Shown here: in pieces, positions 14,846 to 25,856 of the stretch
Layout: the number at the start of each line of letters is the position of its first letter
Numbering within the stretch: the first letter of the stretch is position 1
Source of the DNA: Tetrahymena elliotti 4EA
Lineage: Eukaryota > Ciliophora > Oligohymenophorea > Hymenostomatida > Tetrahymenidae
NCBI GenBank assembly: GCA_000231825.2
Contig: JH720302.1
Coordinates: 1,015,258 to 1,079,257 of the forward strand
Direction: 5' to 3'
DNA: 64,000 nucleotides
The notes under the pieces: generated by a model
What the model was told of the DNA's origin: nothing
The model's database searches: none
The model's input: only the letters and a program-made list of their open reading frames with translations
Made by a program: the position numbers and the translations under genes

Positions 14846-15535
14846 TCAATCATTCTTTTTCTCTGATAAGGCTTTTTCTTTGTTCTTTTAGTATTCAAGA
14901 ATTAGTTTGGTTATCTCTTATGACTCTGTATTTCTCATTTATTGTTTTAATACTTTCTCATGCTTTTATCTTTCTATAGCGATTTTGTCATTCTTCCAAG
15001 TTTTCACTATAAACAAAATAGATTCTAGTATTAATGTTCCAATTAATGATACAACTGCTAGAATCATAGACAATCCTTCATTCAACTCCAATATATGTTT
15101 ACCAATATAGTATCCACTGATTCCGCTCAAGAAGAAAGTGAAGATAAAACTAACACCAAATGAAATGCTCTTCTCCATATCACGAATATCTGCTCCAACA
15201 GAATTTATTTATTTTGATTTATCTTTATTCATCATTTATTAGTATTTTCTCTCTTGTATTCTAGCTTCCCTTTCCTCACGTTCTTTTATAAGCTTAGGGT
15301 CGTTATCAGCTTCTTCTCTTTCTAATCCCTCCTTATCTGCTTGCATGTAAATCATATTTGGCTTAATAATTTCATTTAAAAAGAGCTTTTGACTTTTTTT
15401 ATCTTTATTATGTGAATCCACTTTTTCTAACAGAGCTTTATATGGAACTAATCCAAACTTATGACTTTTTAAGTCTATGTTGAGCTTTTATAACAACTCT
15501 TTATCACTATCTTCCTAAAATTTCACAAAAACCAT
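14846..15535 (-). CDS. V-ATPase assembly factor, Vma12/TMEM199-like
   Basis: 229 codons from ATG (complement of 15533-15535) to TGA (complement of 14846-14848), open only with TAA/TAG as Gln. Residues 75-103 are a charged helix ending in an EREARIQERKYQQMM-type segment, the position and style of the conserved charged helix just before the membrane in the Vma12 family. Two membrane helices follow at about 124-144 and 154-177, with a short hydrophilic turn between them, then a 50-residue charged, helix-prone tail. Vma12/TMEM199 proteins sit in the ER with both termini cytosolic and help assemble the Vo sector of the V-type proton ATPase. The order (N-terminal domain, charged helix, two membrane helices) and the size match. 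The family call is from architecture and a short motif, not a search; another two-pass ER protein is possible. Confidence 0.6.
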
Positions 15536-16540
15536 ATTTGAATACTGATTTATAAGGAAAAAATCTCTATAAAAAATTAAAATTGAGAGTTATTAATCCT
15601 GAATATAATAATATATGCACTATCTATTTAGATATTAAAATATACTAACTTTATATATAATTTAGCTTTTCAAATATTTTTTAAAAACCTAAGAGAAAGA
15701 ATGCATATAAAATTCAATAAACTAACAAAATCATAAATAAATAAAGAAACACATCCAAAATGATTAGAAAATAGTAATGGAAATAAATTAAATTAATGAA
15801 ATATCCTATTAAAGCAGGTACAACAATAATATTACAATTATAATTTATAAAATTAAAAAACTATAAATTTGAAATAGTAAATGAAGAGAAGACCTTGATT
15901 ATTATTACACCTTACATTTTTCACACGTTTGAGAAAAAAGAAAATTAAAATTCCTTTTTTTTCTTTCTCAGCTTATTATTATAATATTTCTTCTCAAAAA
16001 TAGGAATAAACTAAGAAAGAAAGAAGGAAATTATGAATGAATTATAATGATAGAGATTATTGAAATAAATTACATAATATTCTTAAACACTTTTTCTCTT
16101 CCCCACACATAAAAAAATGAGAAATAAATAAATTTCTTATTTGCTTTTATTCTATTTCGAAATATTATTTAATTTCTTATCATGCCTTACAAATAAAATC
16201 TCTTCTGAATATTTCTGATTAAGCTTAAAATCAAATTTCAAATGCTGCCTAAATAAATTTAATATTTAAAAATTGAGGGCAAAAATAAATCAGTATTAAG
16301 CAGAATTTTAATTTGTTTATTATTAGTGGTTAATTATGTCTTATTTAATCTCTTTGCTTGATCAGATTTTTATTTTAATTATTTTTAGGTTTTCTCTTTA
16401 ATTTATTTTTTTCTTTGTTTTTTTTCTTGTTTTCTTTTTCATTGTGAATTTTTTTCTTCTTTTTAAATGAGATTTGAATTTATCTTTAAAAAAATATTTT
16501 AAAAAAATCAAAAGAGATGAGAGAGAATTGATGAAGGGGT
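15536..16540. other. Intergenic upstream of the Vma12-like gene
   Basis: AT-rich with T-rich and A-rich runs. It presumably carries the promoter of the minus-strand gene ending at 14846. No distinct element could be assigned. Confidence 0.5.
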
Positions 16541-16552
16541 ATTTTTGGTATA

Positions 16553-16980
16553 GGAATCAACTTGGATAGCTTTCGGATTTGGTGGTGGCAGCGGCACTTT
16601 ACAGAGCGAATGAATTTTTGTAAGTGGCTTTAAAAAATTATTTGGCAGGTTTAATTGCCCCTTAAAAATTTTCTATCCATGTTTATCCTGATACTTGATT
16701 TACCCCACAGCCATTGGCTCAGTGTGTCTTCTAGGACCCGAATATGTCATGGGAAGCTATTCATATCGAAAATTTTAGGTCAAGGATTTGAGGCGATTAA
16801 AAAACTGTTGGACGAGCGAATGAGAACACATGAATGATTTTTTGTTTAAAAACTTATTCTCCTCTAAAATTGGCGATATGATTTTCCTAGCACGGACATT
16901 TCTACCCAGACGAGATACGAAGTTATTAGGCTGATGTCCACATCGAAGTATTTATTATAAAGGCAATGGGCATTTCTGCA
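16553..16980 (+). ncRNA. Candidate structured RNA of unknown family
   Basis: A block of about 430 bases with roughly 40 percent G+C in otherwise very AT-rich DNA. Hairpins visible by eye: 16595-16603 with 16619-16626 (one bulge) extended by 16590-16592 with 16627-16629; GGCA 16644-16647 with TGCC 16656-16659; AGCC 16709-16712 with GGCT 16716-16719; a composite stem GACC 16735-16738 with GGTC 16778-16781 enclosing CG..ATATG 16739-16746 with CATATCG 16762-16768; and GGACAT 16894-16899 with ATGTCC 16934-16939. A T8 run (16981-16988) follows at once, as expected of an RNA polymerase III terminator. I tested by eye for U1-U6, U3, 5S, SRP, RNase P/MRP and telomerase RNA signatures and found none. 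The minus strand has a 157-codon open frame (16508-16981) which I judge less likely because of its atypical codons. Confidence 0.55.
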
Positions 16981-16988
16981 TTTTTTTT
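16981..16988 (+). terminator. T8 run, Pol III-type terminator
   Basis: Eight uninterrupted T directly after the GC-rich block. Position and length fit a Pol III terminator for the candidate RNA and are the main reason for placing that RNA on the plus strand. T runs are common in this DNA, so on its own it proves little. Confidence 0.35.
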
Positions 16989-19697
16989 CTTGCCATTTAT
17001 TACTTTTTCTTTTTTACTTTTTTTTTTAATTAAAGTTTTTCTTTAGAAAGAAAAATCAATAGATTGAATGAAATCTCTAACTGTTTTTTATTTTTCTTGT
17101 TTTTCCCCTCTTTTTTCTCTCCCCGCCAAAACAAAAAATTCCTTTGATTAATTTAAATTCAAATTCATAAATATCTAATTAAATTTTTATTTTAAAAGAT
17201 CAAAAGATATTCATTCTTTTTAAAATAAATGAATGAATGACTGTAATTTGATATTAGATAATTCACATGAAAATTTGCAGCATTTTCAAAATTAATTATC
17301 TATAAGTCTTTTTTAAGTTACAATACAACAAAATAAATACATTTTTCTATAAAAAATTAAATGATAAATTCTAAAATATAAAACCCACTTACTCACCTTC
17401 TATCATTTTCCATCTAAAAAGATTCAACATGCCATAATAATGTGTCTACGATTTTTATATATCATTTAGAATATAAAAAATCTTAATTTTTATTTCTATT
17501 AAGATTGCATTTTTTATTCAAAAACTTACAAACTTACACATTTCTAGTAGATGAAAGCAAATAGTAAATTTTTATTTAGAATAGGATTGAGAAAAAGTAA
17601 ACACATATTTTGATTTATTTATTGAATGGTGTTTTAAATTTAAAGGAAATGTAAAAATTAAATATTAATTGTGGTTTGATTTTTTGTTTACATTTAAATC
17701 AATGTAAATTGATGGATAATAATTCTAAAATATTTAATTTTTATTATGCTATAAAATAATGGAATTCTATGGATGATATTTACCACCTTTGAAACATTTT
17801 CTTTTTCTTTGACTCATTTTTCTGTATCTTTAATTAAATAATATGCTAACAATTAAGTACATAATTTAATTCTACAAATATATTTTTATAAAATCAAATG
17901 ATAATGTGAACATAATTTTGCTTTATTTATTTATTTGGATATTCTTCTAAAGCTTTTAAAAAAATTTTTTAAGATAAAAATCAAGAAATTTACTTTAATC
18001 TTACAAAAAAATACTTAAATAATAATACTAAAATTAATAAAATATTTATTACTCTTCTATTTTTGGTAATGTATTCTTAGTTCATTCACTAAATTTTTCA
18101 AATTAGAAACTTCATGCTTGCATTAAACCTAGTCAAAGTTTAAAATAATAGAATAGTTTATTCAATAATTTAAATATTTAAAATATAATTCAATTTTTTT
18201 TTTATGGTTTAAGTTAAATATCATACTAAAATTTTGCCTTAATTAATCTAAACAAAAAAACTTTTATCATTATATTTTACTTTATTCTAATTACTTACTT
18301 TAATTATTTTTTTAATTTTTTTTACCAAATTTAAGAAGAAAAATCAAAATTGATTAGAAACTAGCAATTTTATGATGAAAAATATGTTTATTAGTTCTTA
18401 GTATTTGTTTCCAGGTTAAAAATTTTTGAATTAATTATTGCATCTAAATAATATAAAGTAAATCTCTCGTTAATTAGTTATATTTTATGGCCATTTTTTG
18501 TTAAAATTAAGAATAAGCCACTTTTTAAGTGTAAAAACTAAGATGGGAAGGGAGGGGATAGCCTTAAAAAATGAAGATTTACTGTGTAAAACAATTATTT
18601 AGAACATTTAAAAAAAGTTTAAATATAATTAATTAGCTCTTAAAAATGCTTCAATGTGTTTGCATGATAGTAATTATTCAAATATGAATAAATGCTTTTT
18701 AAAAGGTAATAATTATAATTAAATATATAACACATTGAAATATATTTATTAAGTATTTATTTGAATGGTTAGCTTCAAAATAAAAGGTCTCATCACCATT
18801 ATTTTATAAACTTAGAATATCTGAAAAGTCAAAATGATTTTTGTTAATTAACAATAAATTGATTATAGAAGATTTTCAATTGATCAATTTATATCAAGTG
18901 GATAAAAATCAATTAATATCTCTTGTTAATTTCTATATAAAATAATAAAAGAAAATAGCTTATAATTTTATTACCAGTATTTGATACTTTATTTTTTTAA
19001 TCATTTATTAACTTACCCATACCAGCTAGCCAACCAGTCAGCTAAATTGAATAAATAAATAAATTTATAATAGACACTGAAATTTGAAAATATTCTATAT
19101 GCTTGCTTTCTTATTTAAATTTCAAATATTTATTTTAACTTGATTTTTTAATTTTTTTGAGAAGCTATTAATCATTCTGCTCTGTTCTAATCAACATTCT
19201 ATAATCAGTAATATATTAAAATTAATAGATTAATATGTATTTTTAACCCTAAGAATTCTGAAGGTATTTTCAATAAAAAAATTAACTTTAGCAATACAAT
19301 TCTATCTCTGAAAGTTTATCCTTTTCTACTTGTGTAAGAAAATTTGTTTGGAGGAGTAAGATTAAGAGGTAGTGATGCAAATCTTCCACATTGAACAAAG
19401 ATTTATTACTAATTAATAGTTTTGATATAAAAAGTGCTCAATTTTTAATTAATTCGCTCCCTATGAAAATAAAGATTAACAAAAAATTGAGGCAAAAGAA
19501 AATATCTCTATTAAAAATACAAATTATCCAAAAAAAATTTTGGCAAGTATTTGCAAATTTATTTTGTAATTAATTAGACAGTTTTTACTGAATTTTTATT
19601 ATGAAATTGATTTTGCTAATAGATTTAATTTATAAATATCTTAAATATACTCTTATCTTACTTACCAACGGGTAGATAGATATACTTTTTATAAAGC
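16989..19697. other. Intergenic, nothing recognised
   Basis: AT-rich sequence. A patch at about 19320-19570 has somewhat more coding-like composition (plus frame with an internal ATG near 19463 ending in TGA about 19589) but no start, motif or homology that I can see. It lies immediately before the tandem duplication and may be a remnant. Confidence 0.45.
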
Positions 19698-20484
19698 TGT
19701 TTCTGAACCCTAAAAAATTTTGATCATTAATCATTTGGTTGTAAATATTACTTTCATTTTACATTATTTTTGAAAAAATCATACTCTAAATCAAATGATG
19801 TCATATTTAAGATAATTCAAATATCTTCTCTAATACCATATTTTAAGAGTTAAAATAAAAAGCTACTAAAATATAAATCAATTTTTTAGACATTTTGCCT
19901 AAAATTAAATAGCTTAAAGTGAGTTTATTTCTACTATTTCTTTAGCTTATTAAATAAGTGCTTCTTTCTTTTTTTAATTTTAGTTAACCTTTCTTAATCA
20001 AGCATTTTTATTTTGTCTTTTTAATAAATAGTGTATTTAAACTATATTTTATTTCAAACAATTAATTTATTGGTGCTAAATATCTGTTATTATTTATATT
20101 TAGAGTAAATTATAGCTGTATCATATGCAAAAAGCTAGTAATTGGAATCGCTTGATTTATAAAGGGGAATGAATTTAATTTATAAAAAGATTAAATATTT
20201 AAAATTCAATTTTTAAAATTTAAAATTTAAATTTATCCCAACTAAAAAAATAAATTATTATTATTATTGTTAAAAGCAAAATATAATATTTATCCAAATT
20301 AAAATTTATCAAATAATATAATACAAAAACTCCCAAATTTCTAAAATTTTTGATGATGATTTATCAAATTAAAATTTCCTACAATTCCAATGAAAATAAA
20401 AGTGAATTTTAATAACTATTTAATTAAAATAAACAAAAAACTAAAAACACAGAAATTCAAATATTGAAAAAAAGTTAATTAAAT

Positions 20485-22126
20485 ATGGCGAAAAAAAAAG
20501 AAATAGTTTAATTATTGATACTTTTAATGGCATACTAAAAAATATCATTTGGTTTGATGATATATTTGCTTATATAATATTTCTAAGTAAAAAAAATTGA
20601 TTTTGAGTTTTAAATTGATCATCTCATTTACTCCTTTACATTTATATAAAACATAGGATACAAGTTGGTATATAAATGCTTTTATTATAATATGGTTTGT
20701 AATTTAAAGGATAGCTGCTTTGGATTCATTTCATCTCGAAAACGAAAATATCAAAATAAATCCTTTACTTGTTATAGTATTCTTAGATGATATTTATATC
20801 TTTTTGAAAAAGGAAAGTGTGTTTGGCTACTAAAATTTAGAGAATGATATTCCTGACTATATTTATCATTCTTTAAATAGAGTTTTATTCAATAATAATT
20901 ATTATATTCTTAAAATAATTTATCTATTTATATATTATATTTAAATAAAAGAGAATAAGTTTATCTTAATTTGGATGGCATTTTCTATTAGTATTGATAT
21001 CTTCTTAGATTCTATTTGTTAGCAAACTTCTGATTATGTTGATTAATATTTAAATTCTGAAGAATTTTTATTTAACTTTTTAGTAAACCCAAATTATACT
21101 CTTTAAAAAATGTTCTAATAATCATTGAATTTTGTACCTTTTTTGACTTTGCTTCTATAGTACTATGATGAGTTGCTATTGCTTTACCTTCTTTCCTTTC
21201 TGATTTTAACTTTCTTTTACTACAGAGCAATAAAAAATAGAATATAATTCTTAGAACTAAACTACAAGAAAAGCACTCATCCTCTTTTTTTATTTACTTT
21301 TCATTGTGATATTCGAAATTTCAAATTCAGATATGAATGTGAATATATTACTTATATTTAAACTATCAAATACTCTCTTTATTAGAAAATTCTAAGTTTC
21401 GTTTTATATTTAGCTTAGTTATCAACAAAAGATAGTATAAATCTTTTTGAGTGCTTTTGTATGTGCTTGGTTGAAGCCTCTATTTTATATTCCATAACAA
21501 AATATCAGAGATATTATAATTGGATCTATGGAAAAAAGCCAGGTCTTATTGAAATAAATAATCTGTAGGAATTAAGAACATATATCTTGAAATATGAGGA
21601 ACAAATTTAGTTTAAGAAAATTATCAGCTTTAGATATGTTAGGAAAGTTGATATTAATATTAATCTAAATAGTTTTATAAATCAAACTTTTCTTTTAGAG
21701 ACTTTACTCTGTTCATTTGGTAAATTAGAAATTAGCTCAAAAATGTATCAAAGAAAATTCTTTAATAACCCTCAGTAATTTTAAACTGTCTTTTTAAAGA
21801 CAGAGATAGAAGTGAGCAGCTTGGAATTCATTTTAAGCAAAAAAAAAATTTTACTTCACATAAATTACCTTTGTACTTAAATCTCAAATACTCTAGATTT
21901 TTATAAAATTGTAAGACTATTATATGAAAAAGATGAATACTTAGCAATATAAAACATTGGATAAGATGAAGATGATTTATAAAAAGAATTAAAATATTTT
22001 CACTATGAACGTATTAATAATAGAAATAATACAATCTTACAAATTCTGGCATTTTAGAAAATTATATCTGATCTCTAAACATTTAATCCTTTTATAATTA
22101 AATATGACATATACGATGAAAACTGA
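20485..22126 (+). CDS. Multi-pass membrane protein, copy 1 of a tandem pair
   Basis: Two exons, 20485-20586 and 20657-22126, separated by a 70-nt intron (GTAAAA..ACATAG). Without the intron the reading frame cannot be joined. The product is 523 aa and begins MAKKKEIVQLLILL, a basic start followed by a hydrophobic helix that could be a signal anchor. Further strongly hydrophobic segments lie at about residues 100-115 and 185-215, and a shorter one at about 300. The C-terminal 200 residues are soluble-looking and charged. The gene uses many TAA/TAG Gln codons and ends at TGA (22124-22126). The copy-2 paralogue at 23457 keeps the same exon structure and an open frame, so the frame is under selection or the duplication is recent. 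I do not recognise the family; it looks lineage-specific. Confidence 0.85.
20587..20656 (+). other. Intron of membrane-protein gene copy 1
   Basis: 70-nt GT..AG interval. It joins the exon ending ...IQYFQ to DTSWYINAF. Length modulo 3 is 1, which is exactly the shift needed between the two open frames. The equivalent intron in copy 2 is 61 nt, also 1 modulo 3. Confidence 0.8.
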
Positions 22127-22329
22127 TTGGAAAGCTTTGAAAATGTACTAAGTTATAAAAGTCCAGAAAATGAAATTTTATTGTTATTAATATCTAAGTT
22201 AATTGTGGTCTCAAAAGTTAATAATTTTAATTAAAAATTATAAATTAAATTGCTTTAAATTAAATAAGCATTTTGTAGATTGTAAATCAAGAGCTCTATT
22301 AAAAAATCGTATTTATACATTTATGTAAA

Positions 22330-22537
22330 TAAATTTTTATTTGAAGACAAAATTTTTTATTATTAGATAGTTTTTTTATTTGTGTTTTATAATTTGCCTT
22401 TAATAAGAACCTAATTTTATCATTTAAGCTATTAAAAAAATAGCTAATTTACTTATTGATAATTAAACTAATCTTTTTGTTTTTAATTTATTTTATATAT
22501 AAGTTATTCTTCCATTTCACTAGATAATAAATTGTTA
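22330..22537 (-). pseudogene. Remnant of an LRR gene terminal exon
   Basis: On the minus strand, after an AAAAG acceptor (exon edge at 22537), the sequence aligns with the terminal exon of the LRR gene at 25857-26085: NNLLSSEMEEQ here against SYFSCDEDEQ there, followed by the shared AAAAAGATTAG and GAAGACAAA.TTTTT strings. The frame is disrupted. It shows that the tandem duplication carried the 3' end of the convergent LRR gene along with the membrane-protein gene. Confidence 0.6.
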
Positions 22538-22562
22538 CTTTTAAAAAGTTATTCAAACAAAT

Positions 22563-25520
22563 AATTCTGAACCCTAAAAAATTTTAATCATTAATCATTT
22601 GGTTGTAAATGTTACTTTCATTTTACATTATTTTTGAAAAAATCATACTCTAAATCAAATGATGTCACACATAAGATAATTCAAATATCTTCTCTAATAT
22701 CATATTCTATGCATTAAAATAAAAAGCTACTAAAAATATAAATCAATTTTTTAGACATTTTGCCTAAAATTAAATAGCTTAAAGTGGGTTTATTTCTACT
22801 ATTTCTTTAGCTTATTAAATAAGTGTTTCTCTCTTTTTTAAGTTTTAGTTAACCTTTCTTAATCAAGCATTTTTTATTTTGTCTTTTTAATAAATAGTGT
22901 ATTTAAACTATATTTTATTTCAAACAATTAATTTATTGAGGCTAAATATCTGTTATTATTTATATTTAGAGTAAAGAGTAGCTGTATCATATGCAAAAAG
23001 CTAGTAATTGGAATTGCTTGCTTTATAAAGGATAATGAATTCATATGAATTTAATTTCTGAAAAGATTAAATATTTAAAATTCAATTTTAAAAATTTTAA
23101 ATTTATTTTTAATAAAATAGCTATTCTTTACTATCATGATTTAAAATTTTTAAGATAATTATCACATATTCAGAATTTTAAATAATCAATTTATAGAGGT
23201 AAAAGAGCCCAACAAATTAAAGTAGATAAATATTATTGATTTAAGAGTAAATGAAATATAGCTCCTTTTTAATTATTCCAAGATATTTTGATAAATTACA
23301 AAGAATAGTAATTAAAAAAGAAAAATAAAATATTAAGTTTATCTAAATTAAAATTTCCTACAATGAAAATAAAAGTGAATTGAATAACTATTTAATTAAA
23401 ATAAGCAAAAAACTCATAACACAGAAATTCAAATATTGAAAAAAAGTTAATTAAATATGGCGAAAAAAAAAGAAATAGTTTAATTATTGATACTTTTAAT
23501 GGCATACTAAAAAATATCATTTGGTTTGATGATATATCTGCTAATTTAATATTTCTAAGTAAAAAATTTTTATTTTGAGTTTTAAATTGATCTCTCTTTT
23601 ACATTTATAAAAATCATAGGATACAAGTTGGTATATAAATGCTTTTATTATAATATGGTTTGTAATTTAAAGAATAGCAGCTTTGGATTCATTTAAACTC
23701 GAAAACAAAAATATCAAAATAAATTCATTACTTGTTATCGTGTTCTTAGATGATATTTATATCTTTTTGAGAAAGGAAAGTGTTTCTGGCTACTAAAATT
23801 TAGTGAGTAATATTCCTGACTATATTTATCATTCTTAAAATAGAGTTTTATTCAACTATGATTAATGGATTCTTAAAATAATTTATTTATTTATCTATAA
23901 TATTTAGATAAAAGAGAATAAATTTATTTTAATTTGGATGGCATTTTCTATTAGTATAGATTTATTCTTGACTTTTATTTATTTGCAAACTTTTGATTAT
24001 TTTTATTAATAGTTAATTACTTATCAATAGTTTTTATTTCAATTTTTAAAAAATCCAAATTACACTCTTTAAAAAATGTTCTAATAATCATTAAATTTTG
24101 TACCATTTTTGATTTTGCTTCTATAATACTCTAGTGAGTTGCTATTGCTTTATCTAATTTGTTTTCTGATTATAACTTTCTTTTACTTCAGAGCAATAAA
24201 AAATAAAATATAATTCTTATAACTAAACTATAAGCAAATGAGTCATCCTCTTTACATATTTGCCTTTCATTGCAATATTCAAACTGTCAAATTCAGACGA
24301 TTAAAATAACAAAATGGATCTATTACTTTGATTTAAACTGTAAAATATTCTCTTTATAAGAAAATTCTAAGTTTGGCTTTATATTTAGCTTAGTTATCTC
24401 TTGAAGATAGTATTAATCTTTTTTAGTGCTTTTGCATGTGCTTGGTTGGAGCATCTATTTTATACTCCATAAAAAAATATCATAGATATTTTAATTTGAT
24501 CTATGGAAATAATCCACATTTTATTGAAACAGATAATTTGCATGAATTAAGAACCTATATCTAGTAATATGAATAATAAATTTAGTATTAGAAAATTATT
24601 AGCTTTAAAGATGTTAGGCAAGTCGATATTTATATTAACCCTGAGAGTTTTATAAACTAAATTTTTCTTTTAGATACTTTACTCTGTTCATTTGGTAATT
24701 TAGAAATTAACTCAAGAATTTATCAAAGAGAATTCTTAGATGCATCCAAGTAATTTTAAGTAGTTTTTTTGAAGACAGAGATTGAAGTGAGTAGCTTGGA
24801 ATTCATTTTAAACAAAAAAAAAATTTTACCTCAAATAAAATAACTTTGTACTAAAATATCAAATACTCTCAATTTTTATAAAATTGTTAGACTATTATAT
24901 GAAAAAGATGTATACCTAGCTATAAAAAACATTTAATAAAATGAGGATGATTTATAAGACTATTTAAGTTATTTTCACAACTTATGTATTAAGAATATAA
25001 ATAATACAATTTTACATATTCTGGCATTCTAAAAATTTATTTCTGATTCCTAAACATTTAATCCTTTTATGATTAAATATGACATATACGATGATTACTG
25101 ATTGTAAAGTTGTTTAAAAAGCACTAAATAATAAAAATCCAGATAAATAAAATTTGATATGTAGCTCATTAATTGTAGGAAAATTAAAAAATTTTTAATT
25201 TAAGTGTTACTAATTTCTAAGTTAATTATGCCTTCTCAAAATTGAATATTACTTAAGTTAAAAATTAAATTGTTTTAAATTAAATAAGCATCTAATAAAT
25301 GTAAATCAAAAGTTCAATTTATATTAAATTTATACATTTATGTAAAAAAATTTTTACTTTAAGTGAATATAATTATTAGTTAATTTTTTAAAAATAAATG
25401 TAAATAATTATTTGTCTTCAAGAACATAATTAATAAAATTAAAAATTTAGTATTATCATTTAAGTTATTTAACAAATAGCTAATTTACTTATTGATAGAC
25501 AATCTTTTTGTTTTTAACCA
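22563..25520 (+). repeat. Tandem duplication, unit 2
   Basis: Second copy of the unit at 19698. Divergence is lowest in the 5' region and first exon and increases along the gene. The unit ends near 25520 within a truncated LRR-terminal-exon remnant (25480-25520, sharing AATCTTTTTGTTTTTAA with unit 1). Confidence 0.9.
23457..25101 (+). CDS. Multi-pass membrane protein, copy 2 of a tandem pair
   Basis: Exons 23457-23558 and 23620-25101 around a 61-nt GT..AG intron at the same codon as in copy 1; product 527 aa. The first 34 residues are identical or nearly so to copy 1. Divergence then accumulates mainly at Gln/Asn/Tyr positions, while hydrophobic segments, the SLYKKILSLALYLAQLS region and the LLYEKDVYLAIKN region near the C terminus are kept. 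No TGA interrupts the frame, which argues against pseudogenisation. Copy 1 and copy 2 are direct neighbours on the same strand with about 1.3 kb between stop and start, so each probably has its own duplicated promoter. Function unknown. Confidence 0.85.
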
Positions 25521-25856
25521 TATGAAAAATTTAAATTATATTTGAAAACTATAAAATTAAAAAAATTTAAAAAATATAATAACTAAAGAATTATAAAATT
25601 GTGAGTTAAATTTAAAAACAACAAATTAAAATTAATGAGTAAAATATTTTGTGAAAAAAATTATTATCAAATGCCCAATCGACTATTTGTAAATTCAGGT
25701 TTTGCAGTAATTGAAGGATAGTAAAAAAATTTAAATTTATGTTAAATTGAGAAAGAAACTAATTTTAATTAAAAATCTCTATTAAATTGTTATAAATTGA
25801 ATAAGTACCTAAAAGTAAAAAAATCAAAAGTTAACTTTATAAATAACTAATATATA
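25102..25856. other. Duplication flank between convergent genes
   Basis: Downstream flank of unit 2 and 3' flank of the convergent LRR gene. It contains a truncated LRR-terminal-exon remnant (about 25480-25520, minus) and otherwise low-complexity AT-rich DNA. Confidence 0.5.

Larger units (their letters stand above)
19698..22490 (+). repeat. Tandem duplication, unit 1
   Basis: Begins at CTGAACCCTAAAAAATTTT and matches 22563 onward nearly base for base over hundreds of bases, including the upstream region, the 5' exon, the intron position, the 3' exon and the downstream flank. The repeat contains one complete membrane-protein gene. The start-codon offset between units is 2972 bases and the stop-codon offset 2975. 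The repeat-start offset is about 2865, so unit 2 carries roughly 100 extra bases upstream of its gene (near 23100-23330). Confidence 0.9.

Noticed and set aside
16508..16981. 157-codon minus-strand frame (ATG to TGA) covering the GC-rich block
   Set aside because: It contains many codons unusual for this DNA (CGN, TCG, CCG, CTG), shows no motif, and the same bases form several hairpins followed by T8. With TGA as the only stop a frame of this length can occur by chance. Kept as the alternative to the RNA reading.
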